The notes beneath the pieces are model-generated. The model made no database searches, had not been told where the DNA came from, and worked only from the letters and a program-made list of their open reading frames with translations. DNA of 14,787 bases. It comes from Clostridia bacterium (GTDB taxonomy: Bacteria > Bacillota > Clostridia > Christensenellales > Borkfalkiaceae). Made by a program: the position numbers and the translations under genes. The stretch is from positions 1 to 14,787 of the forward strand of contig CAAGHC010000092.1 in assembly GCA_900769565.1 (NCBI GenBank), given 5' to 3'. Shown here piece by piece: positions 6,633-11,710 of this stretch. Within the stretch, counting starts at the first letter, position 1. Every line of letters starts with the position of its first letter.

Positions 6633-6995
6633 ATGATTAAGGGAAAAAGCGAGTTATACTCGACTAAAAATTTTAAGAAACTAATAAAATTAAACGGTTT
6701 TATAAAAATACCGTATCCGCTTGCCGTATGGTACGATTTAACCCCGGCAGAGTGTATGATATATTCTTACATAGACAACGCCACGAACAATTTAAAAAAC
6801 AAAGCCTTTACCGATAACGAAACAACGTTGCAAGCCCTTTGCAACGTGTCAAAAAACACCGTGCAACGTAGCCTAAAAAATCTATGTACTAAGGGCTTAA
6901 TAGAAAAGACAAAAGAAAAGAACGAAAACGGCGCGATTATAACCGTTTACCGCAGTTTAAAAGCGGTACAATTACAAATCAAGATAAACGACTAA
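6633..6995 (+). CDS. Winged-helix DNA-binding protein, RepA_N-like
   Basis: A 120-aa protein with TAGGAG at 6620-6625 as Shine-Dalgarno. The sequence resembles the N-terminal domain of RepA_N plasmid initiators: FIKIPYPLAVWYDLTPAECMIYSYI (about 22-46), then a winged helix with TTLQALCNVSKNTVQRSLKNL as the helix-turn-helix (about 64-84) and LIEKTKEKNENGAIITVYRSL as the wing. Full RepA_N proteins are about 250-400 aa, so this is either the DNA-binding domain alone or a small phage-type regulator of the same fold. It is flanked by copies of one palindrome, upstream at 6597 and downstream at 7124-7235, which are its probable binding sites. It could be a replication initiator for the excised element or an autorepressor. 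Winged helix is confident; initiator role is inference. Confidence 0.8.
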   Translation: MIKGKSELYSTKNFKKLIKLNGFIKIPYPLAVWYDLTPAECMIYSYIDNATNNLKNKAFTDNETTLQALCNVSKNTVQRSLKNLCTKGLIEKTKEKNENGAIITVYRSLKAVQLQIKIND

Positions 6996-7045
6996 TTGCC
7001 ACAAAACAAGCAAAAATCAAAGCAGGTAAAGAAAATTGCCACAAA
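6994..7045 (+). repeat. Short direct repeat AATTGCCACAAA
   Basis: AATTGCCACAAA occurs at 6994-7005, over the stop codon of the winged-helix gene, and again at 7034-7045, 40 bp later. Its role is unknown; it may be part of the control or origin region that follows. Confidence 0.5.
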
Positions 7046-7085
7046 CGCAATTTTGAATACTTAAAACCGGGAAACCCGGTTTAAT

Positions 7086-7112
7086 GCCCGGAGTTTTTCC
7101 GGGCTTTTCTTT
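7086..7112 (+). terminator. Strong terminator after the winged-helix gene
   Basis: GCCCGGA (7086-7092) pairs perfectly with TCCGGGC (7098-7104) over a 5-base loop, followed by TTTTCTTTT. A second perfect hairpin, AAACCGGG/CCCGGTTT (7064-7082), stands directly before it. Confidence 0.88.
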
Positions 7113-7123
7113 TACTCTCAAAA

Positions 7124-7235
7124 GGTATACGAATTTCGTATACTTTTTTAATTAAAAGGTATATTATTTTCGTATACCTTAATTTTAAAAAGGTATACGA
7201 TTTTGGGGTATCAAGGTATACGAATTTCGTATATA
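7124..7235. repeat. Array of four GTATACGAA/TTCGTATAC palindromes
   Basis: Four 21-bp units start at 7124, 7158, 7192 and 7215. The first has perfect 9-bp arms GTATACGAA and TTCGTATAC around one T. The fourth is nearly perfect. The second has a degraded left arm and the third a degraded right arm. The first three are 34 bp apart and the last 23 bp. Together with the copy at 6597 they flank the winged-helix gene, a pattern typical of initiator-binding sites or autoregulatory operators. Confidence 0.82.
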
Positions 7236-7268
7236 TGAATAAGAAAAATAAATAAGAAAATAAACAAG

Positions 7269-7307
7269 ACGCGCGTGCGCGCGTATGTGTGCGCGTATTC
7301 ACGCGCG
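7269..7307. other. Alternating purine-pyrimidine GC tract with inverted repeat
   Basis: From 7269 to 7298 every base alternates purine and pyrimidine, mostly CG and TG steps, in an otherwise AT-rich region. CGCGCGTG (7270-7277) and CACGCGCG (7300-7307) form an inverted repeat. Such a tract could adopt Z-DNA or a hairpin. It lies directly after the palindrome array and an A-rich stretch. Confidence 0.6.
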
Positions 7308-7524
7308 AAAATCGGGTAAATTTAGAACGTTAAAGCGGTTATTTTGCGCGATTAAGCGTTAATAATAGCGCGCTATACGTTGGCGCATACTGCTTAACGT
7401 TTCGGGCTAACAAAGTAAAAGGGTTTTACACCCATAAAAAGCGCGTGGGTAAGGTGTCAATCTTTGTTTGCTTGCAAGAAAAAGAAAAAAGCGCGAAAGT
7501 TGCGTAAATAATGACGAAGAAAAG

Positions 7525-7577
7525 CACGGGCAAAAACGCATAAGCGCAAGGGGTTTACCGCGCTTGCGTTTGCCGTG
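7525..7577. other. Long imperfect hairpin
   Basis: The left arm 7525-7547 (CACGGGCAAA to AAGCGC) pairs with the right arm 7560-7577 (GCGCTTGCGTTTGCCGTG) through about 18 bp with small bulges on the left. The loop is 12 bases (7548-7559). There is no T-run, so it is not a terminator. It could be a single-strand origin, an oriT-like stem or part of a structured RNA. Confidence 0.6.
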
Positions 7578-7953
7578 ATTTCGTAGGCATTTAGCAACGT
7601 AGCGCTTTTTTATGCGTTCCGGGATACGCTCGGATACGCAAGCCGAAATTTTGTTTTTGTTTCTTTTTTATTTTTCATTTTTCAATGTGTTTTATTTTTT
7701 CTTTTTTTTCAACTCGCTTGAAAAAAAGAAAAACAACCCGAAAGGAAAAATAAAAAGAAACATACAAAGCCGGCGCATAACGATAATGCGAAAACCGAAA
7801 CCGCAGAAGATAAAAAATGCACGTTGCAACAAAAATGCGTAAAGAAAGGACGGCGAACGCAAGCAAACGGCGTAAGGCGTTTGCCCGTAGGTTTTCCGCC
7901 GTAGGCGTTTCCGTTTTTTTTCGGGGCTTTCAACCGGGAAAAGCGCAAAAAAC

Positions 7954-7978
7954 AAAACCACGCGCAAAACGTGGTTTT
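7954..7978. terminator. Hairpin, possible bidirectional terminator
   Basis: AAAACCACG (7954-7962) and CGTGGTTTT (7970-7978) form a perfect 9-bp stem with a 7-base loop. The A/T tails would allow weak termination in either direction. It lies directly before the GATGTCAA copy at 7979. Confidence 0.55.
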
Positions 7979-8120
7979 GATGTCAAACGATAGCCCGGCA
8001 AAATGGGTAAATTTCGATGTGTCGGCGCGGTGTCAAAAATCGGTGGCGTTTTAGATTACTCAAACATATAGATTTTTACTTGCGATTTTGCACGCGCTCA
8101 ACGTCCTTTTTTGATGTCAA
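7979..8120 (+). repeat. GATGTCAA/GGTGTCAA repeats at the right end
   Basis: GATGTCAA at 7979-7986 and 8113-8120 and GGTGTCAA at 8029-8036 share orientation with the four copies at the left end. An isolated GGTGTCAA lies at 7453-7460. The last copy ends six bases before the tRNA-Glu fragment. They are candidate integrase arm sites. Confidence 0.55.
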
Positions 8121-8126
8121 AAACGC

Positions 8127-8149
8127 TTCGATTCCCGTAGGGGTCACCA
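8127..8149 (+). other. tRNA-Glu 3' end fragment, attR of the integrative element
   Basis: The 23 bases begin with the T-loop TTCGATTC and continue through the 3' T-stem (61-65), the acceptor strand AGGGGTC, discriminator A and CCA. The acceptor matches tRNA-Glu (5' strand GGCCCCT type). The bases before the T-loop (AACGC) do not pair with CCCGT, and no D-arm or anticodon arm precedes it, so this is not a tRNA gene. Similarity starting in the T-arm and running through CCA is what remains downstream when an element inserts in a tRNA 3' end. The intact tRNA-Glu should lie at the other end, which is not in the window. Confidence 0.82.
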
Positions 8150-8151
8150 AG

Positions 8152-8182
8152 AAAAAAGACAGGTTTTGTACCTGTCTTTTTT
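8152..8182 (+). terminator. tRNA-Glu terminator
   Basis: GACAGGT (8158-8164) pairs with ACCTGTC (8170-8176), extended by six A-T pairs on the outside and ending in TTTTTT. It begins three bases after CCA and is probably the native terminator of the tRNA-Glu gene, left behind by integration. Confidence 0.9.
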
Positions 8183-8257
8183 GCTTGTTATCTCTATGTC
8201 GCGTCGAGCCCATCGGTTCGGCTTTGTTTTTAGATTGAAAAATAATTATTAATACCT

Positions 8258-8286
8258 AAAACAGCAAGGAATTTCCTTGCTGTTTT
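8258..8286. terminator. Second terminator in the junction region
   Basis: AAAACAGCAAGG (8258-8269) and CCTTGCTGTTTT (8275-8286) form a perfect 12-bp stem with the 5-base loop AATTT. It can act in both directions and insulates the resident genes from the element. Confidence 0.8.
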
Positions 8287-8517
8287 GTTAAAAGTAAAGC
8301 ACCCGCAATGCCTTTGCATGAAAAATGCCATTGCAAATTAATAGATATATCGATAATCACACCTAAAATTACTTGCCCTGTTGAAAAATTTACAAAATAT
8401 ATTTTCGATGAAAGTAAAAGCAAAGGAAAAAAAGTTGTTTGAATCTTGGGGATATAGTATAATAGATTCAGATAATTTAGTTCGGGAATTTACAAGACAA
8501 GCAAAACTGAAATATTA
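8287..8517 (+). pseudogene. Frameshifted remnant resembling a phage minor-head/toxin protein C-terminus
   Basis: One frame reads VKSKAPAMPLHEKCHC, then TCPVEKFTKYIFDESKSKGKKVV and a stop at 8440-8442. The frame that begins at 8409 continues with FESWGYSIIDSDNLVREFTR and ends at the TAA at 8515-8517. Joined across one frameshift near 8435-8442 they read as a single protein segment. The PLHxxCHC end recalls the C-terminus of SPP1 gp7/Mu F-like head proteins. The following part recalls small toxin-type domains sometimes fused there (comparable to DUF6883). No upstream body is present: a terminator hairpin and tRNA fragment precede it. It is probably a decayed piece of an older prophage. The reading is by eye from memory of such proteins. 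Confidence 0.5.
8435..8463 (+). promoter_or_regulatory. Possible promoter of the FliB-like gene
   Basis: TTGTTT (8435-8440), 17 bp, then TATAAT (8458-8463). It lies within the pseudogene and would give a leader of about 100 bases. The -35 is poor, but the -10 and spacing are ideal and nothing better lies nearer. Confidence 0.4.
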
Positions 8518-8568
8518 ACGATGAAGGCATAATTAATTATATAATAAAAAAACGATTTGGAGAAGAGC

Positions 8569-9510
8569 GTGAAAGAATACTTTTTTAACTATTATCCCCT
8601 ATTTAATTGTATTGCCGATAAATGCAAGCACACCTGTTGCGCAGGTTGGGAATTGTGCATTGACGATAAAAGTTTAGACGGGTACAAAAAGGAAACTTCT
8701 TTCTTTGCACCCGTTTTAATGGACGGAATAAATTTTAAAAAATCCAAGTTTAAGTCAGACAAAAATAAAAGGTGTGCGTTCTTGAACGACGATGGTTTAT
8801 GCAATATTATACTTAACCTTGGTGAAAGTAGGTTATGTCAGGTTTGCCGTGACCACCCTAGATTTAGAAACTTTTTTGGAAACGTGATTGAAACGGGTTT
8901 AGGTTTTTGCTGTGAACAATCAACTAGAATTATTCTTTCGTTTAAGGATAAAATTAAACCCGTAATAGATAAGAACGAAGACACAATCACCCCGTTAGAC
9001 TTTAAAACCGAGCGTATTTTAGAGTTTAGGCAAAGTATACTTGATATTATTCAGGATAGAAACACGCCTATAAACGATAGAATAGAACTAATTACTAACA
9101 AAAGCAATTTAGCGTTTAACGAGCAGGATTATAAGAAAATTATAAAGACCTTTTTAAGGCTTGAACGACTTGATAAAGGTTGGACGGCACGCCTTAAACG
9201 ACTACTTAAAACGCCTTTAGATAAAAATACCGACAACGTGCTTTCTCATTATGCTGAACAATTTTTATCCAACTGCATTTATAGGCACGTATCAAGCGCC
9301 GAAGACGTAATTGACGCACGTGCGAGAGTAGGGGCTTGCATCTTTTCGTGGTGGATTATTAAGAGCATTATCTCGACCGAATTAGCCAAAACGGACGACG
9401 ACTTTGAACTAATAGTAGACGTTATTAGGGCGTTTTCATCCGAAGTTGAATACTCTGAAAAAAACCTATCCAAACTATTTACTTTCACTCGAAAATACGT
9501 CAAAATTTAA
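8569..9510 (+). CDS. FliB-like Cys-rich lysine-N-methylase homologue
   Basis: 313 aa from the GTG at 8569, which has GGAG at 8559-8562 six bases before it. A TTG at 8557 in the same frame overlaps that site and is less likely. The N-terminus FFNYYPLFNCIADKCKHTCCAGWELCIDDKS (given in parts: Cys14, Cys19, Cys23, Cys24, Cys30) plus CAFLNDDGLC, LCQVCRDHPR and GFCCEQ is the cysteine pattern of FliB/flagellin lysine-N-methylase family proteins, thought to bind an Fe-S cluster and to methylate lysines in Salmonella flagellin. No flagellar gene is nearby, and stand-alone homologues are common in Clostridia, so the substrate here is unknown. The second half is helical without clear motifs. It is monocistronic and ends at a terminator shared with the facing operon. 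Confidence 0.82.
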   Translation: MKEYFFNYYPLFNCIADKCKHTCCAGWELCIDDKSLDGYKKETSFFAPVLMDGINFKKSKFKSDKNKRCAFLNDDGLCNIILNLGESRLCQVCRDHPRFRNFFGNVIETGLGFCCEQSTRIILSFKDKIKPVIDKNEDTITPLDFKTERILEFRQSILDIIQDRNTPINDRIELITNKSNLAFNEQDYKKIIKTFLRLERLDKGWTARLKRLLKTPLDKNTDNVLSHYAEQFLSNCIYRHVSSAEDVIDARARVGACIFSWWIIKSIISTELAKTDDDFELIVDVIRAFSSEVEYSEKNLSKLFTFTRKYVKI

Positions 9511-9524
9511 AAACAAAAATTAAA

Positions 9525-9562
9525 AATAACCCCCTTTGCGAACTATCACAAAGGGGGTTATT
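9525..9562. terminator. Bidirectional terminator between convergent genes
   Basis: AATAACCCCCTTTG (9525-9538) and CAAAGGGGGTTATT (9549-9562) pair perfectly over 14 bp with a 10-base loop. It serves the FliB-like gene from the left and the SDR operon from the right. Confidence 0.93.
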
Positions 9563-9565
9563 ATT

Positions 9566-10360
9566 TTAAGGTTTTAATATACGCTTTATAATTGCCGTTT
9601 GCCAACTTTTTGGCAAAGCGTTAAGCAATAGCAACAACGGATTACGGTTAATTTTATAAACTTGACGTGGGCGTTTCTTTCCTAAAATTTTAAGCGCTTT
9701 TCGGGCAAGTTTTTCGGTAGAAATTCTTCTAGCCTCCACCCTATCTACAACCGCCTTAAATCGTTTAGCGTTACACATGTAAATTTTAGTTCCCCTACAA
9801 AACTCGTCAAGTTGCTTGGTTGAAACACTTATCATGCCCGTATCAACAGCACCCGGTCGCAAAACTACGACTTTTACACCCAAAAGTTGGACTTCCATAC
9901 GAAGTGAATAGGCGTATTTGTCGAGAGCGCTCTTTGTAAGCGCATAAACGCCCGTAAAGGGCAACGGGTCAAGGGGCGCAAGTTCACTAGTAGTGATTAT
10001 TATGCGACTACCCTTTTTTAGTAAAGGCAAAAAGGTTTTGTTTACTCTAAACGCACCGAAAAGGTTAACGTTAAAAGCGTTCACAAACCTTTCTTCATTC
10101 ATTTCAACTAAAGAATCAAGCACGTAAACGCCTGCAAAATGCACGATAGCGTAAAGGCTATTAGTAACCGAGAAAACCTTTTCATAAGCATTTTTCACGC
10201 TTTCGATATCGGTCAAATCAGCCTCAATAGGTATAACGCCGTCTTCGGGCTCACCCACCACTTTATCAAGCGCAAAAACAAAATAGCCTGCGCTTTTAAA
10301 TTTTTGCACGGCGCTTTTTCCCATTCCACCGTAAGCGCCCGTAACTAAAACGTATTTCAT
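9566..10360 (-). CDS. Short-chain dehydrogenase/reductase (SDR)
   Basis: A 264-aa classical SDR. The cofactor motif TGAYGGMG is at 7-14. Asp32 ends beta-2 and usually favours NAD(H). HFAG at 74-77 stands for NNAG. The active site has Ser125 and Tyr139-x3-Lys143 (YALTK), followed by RPGAVDTGM. The C-terminus is basic with a leucine-rich stretch (PLLLLLNALP, 241-250) and an amphipathic end, which could touch a membrane, as in SDRs acting on lipid or retinoid-like substrates. It is the last gene of the leftward operon, starting seven bases after the glycerol-1-phosphate dehydrogenase stop. A joint role in lipid modification is therefore possible. The substrate cannot be read from sequence. Confidence 0.9.
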   Translation of the reverse strand: MKYVLVTGAYGGMGKSAVQKFKSAGYFVFALDKVVGEPEDGVIPIEADLTDIESVKNAYEKVFSVTNSLYAIVHFAGVYVLDSLVEMNEERFVNAFNVNLFGAFRVNKTFLPLLKKGSRIIITTSELAPLDPLPFTGVYALTKSALDKYAYSLRMEVQLLGVKVVVLRPGAVDTGMISVSTKQLDEFCRGTKIYMCNAKRFKAVVDRVEARRISTEKLARKALKILGKKRPRQVYKINRNPLLLLLNALPKSWQTAIIKRILKP

Positions 10361-10367
10361 AATCTAC

Positions 10368-11687
10368 CTATTCGGGGAAATACTCGTCTATTAATCCTAA
10401 ATCCCATAAAAGATGAGAAAGCACGTATTTGTTTCTTATATCCTTTGTCGCCTTTACCGTTAAGGAAAGGTCTGCGTCTATACCCACTTCTTCCATAGTT
10501 TTAGGCGCTAAAACGGTGTCTAAAATCTGACCGATTTTTTCTTTAGACGGGATTTCTGCCATAAACTTTTTAAGCGTTTCCCACTTTTCCACGATTGTCT
10601 TTATTCTTTTGGAATGCTTGTCTACGTCGTACTTTCCTTCTTTTTTTTCAAGCGCAACCATAGTATCGCTAACTTTACCTAAAAAGCCGTAAAGTTTTTG
10701 CGCCCATTCGTTATAATCAAACGCCTTAACGTAATCAATCGCCTTACTAATATCGGGCGTTTCTTTAATGAGTTTTTCATACACACCTGCGACGTAATAG
10801 GTTGCTATACCGCATTGAATACCGTGCAAATCCATATTCGTACCAAACTCAAGCGAGCGCATATCCCACACGTGCGAAAGGTAATGCTCTACCCCACTCG
10901 CAGGTCGAGAAACACCTGCAAACGCCATTGCTACACCACTTAAAACCAACCCGTCGAAAACGGCTTTGACTGCAACTTCGTCACGATTAATAAGTCCTTT
11001 AGCGTTGTCCACTACACGATTTAACGCCGTGCGTACAAGCCCCAAAACTCTTTCACAATAATATTCACCCGTAATTTCTTTGGCTATTTGCCACTCTGCA
11101 AGGCTAACGTATTTAGCAAGCACGTCGCCAAGCCCAGCGTAAAGCATTTTTTCGGGTGCATTTTTAAGTACGTCTACGTCCCCGATAATAACTTCTGCAC
11201 ATTTGCTATCAATGGAAACCTTAACGCCGTCCCTTATCATTGACGAAGTGTCTGATGCGTAGCCGTCCATACTCGGTGCAGTAGCAACTATAAAATAGGG
11301 CTTACCCGTAAGGTTGCACAATATTTTTGCAACGTCGTTTATTACACCCGAGCCTACGGCAACAATAACGTCCACACTATTATCAAAGTGCATAATTGCA
11401 CTGCCCACCGTTTGCTCGTCGGGTTCTAAACGCTCTTTAGTAAAGACGTAACTAGAACAAGTGATGCCACTATTTTCTAATAGCTGAACCGCCTTTTCCC
11501 CGCCTGCCTTAAAAGTATTTTTATCGGCAAGAATGAAAACCTTGTGCCCACCGTACTCTTTAACGAGTGTGGGAAGTTTATTGATAGCACCACTTTCAGA
11601 AATAATTTTCTTTACTCTCGTTTTATGCGCTCTGCCACACGGACAGTCGACTAAAGAAAACTCTTCTAAATATTTCATTACGTCCAT
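10368..11687 (-). CDS. sn-Glycerol-1-phosphate dehydrogenase, AraM/EgsA-type
   Basis: A 439-aa member of the iron-containing alcohol dehydrogenase superfamily, Fe-ADH_2/AraM branch. Such enzymes reduce dihydroxyacetone phosphate to sn-glycerol-1-phosphate with NAD(P)H; Bacillus AraM feeds heptaprenylglyceryl phosphate synthesis, and archaeal EgsA starts ether lipids. Visible landmarks are GSGVINDVAK (112-121), APSMDGYAS (137-145) in the substrate and cofactor cleft, and metal ligands Asp188 (GLGDVLAKY), His268 (GVEHYLSH) and His288 (MDLHGI). AAGGAG at plus 11693-11698 precedes the ATG. The C-terminal ~70 residues extend the protein beyond a compact AraM. The stop of the ABC gene lies 23 bases upstream, so the genes are cotranscribed. 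Sugar-phosphate or 2-deoxy-inosose-type relatives are a less likely alternative. The enzyme is presumably cytosolic. Confidence 0.87.
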   Translation of the reverse strand: MDVMKYLEEFSLVDCPCGRAHKTRVKKIISESGAINKLPTLVKEYGGHKVFILADKNTFKAGGEKAVQLLENSGITCSSYVFTKERLEPDEQTVGSAIMHFDNSVDVIVAVGSGVINDVAKILCNLTGKPYFIVATAPSMDGYASDTSSMIRDGVKVSIDSKCAEVIIGDVDVLKNAPEKMLYAGLGDVLAKYVSLAEWQIAKEITGEYYCERVLGLVRTALNRVVDNAKGLINRDEVAVKAVFDGLVLSGVAMAFAGVSRPASGVEHYLSHVWDMRSLEFGTNMDLHGIQCGIATYYVAGVYEKLIKETPDISKAIDYVKAFDYNEWAQKLYGFLGKVSDTMVALEKKEGKYDVDKHSKRIKTIVEKWETLKKFMAEIPSKEKIGQILDTVLAPKTMEEVGIDADLSLTVKATKDIRNKYVLSHLLWDLGLIDEYFPE

Positions 11688-11710
11688 AATTTACTCCTTA
11701 ATAACTGTCG

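Larger units (their letters stand above)
7113..8126. other. Structured, apparently non-coding region of the element
   Basis: No open frame here has a start signal and a protein-like composition; the ones present are poly-Phe/Lys translations of T- and A-runs. Besides the palindrome array and Z-DNA-like tract it holds AACGTTAA/TTAACGTT inverted motifs (7326-7333, 7394-7401), the 12-bp palindrome ATAGCGCGCTAT (7365-7376), a long hairpin (7525-7577), a T-rich/A-rich hairpin (7695-7733), GCAAACG/CGTTTGC near 7865-7887, a 9-bp hairpin (7954-7978), and GGGTAAATTT at 7314 and 8005. The density of structure suits a replication origin, transfer origin or undescribed RNA gene. Confidence 0.6.

Noticed and set aside
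7124..7235. CRISPR array
   Set aside because: The repeats are palindromes with uneven spacing and decayed arms, there are only four, and no cas gene is near. DNA-binding sites explain them better.
7612..7842. A 76-aa rightward open frame
   Set aside because: It translates T-runs and A-runs into poly-Phe and poly-Lys, has no Shine-Dalgarno and lies over hairpins.
7692..7967. Leftward open frames of up to 91 aa
   Set aside because: Overlapping frames of similar length, all low-complexity translations of A/T tracts, with no start signal or family resemblance.
8017..8238. A 73-aa rightward open frame
   Set aside because: It runs through the tRNA-Glu fragment and its terminator, so it cannot be a sensible gene.
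8557..8568. TTG start at 8557 for the FliB-like gene
   Set aside because: It overlaps the GGAG site that is correctly placed for the GTG at 8569, and family members begin close to the FFNYYP motif.
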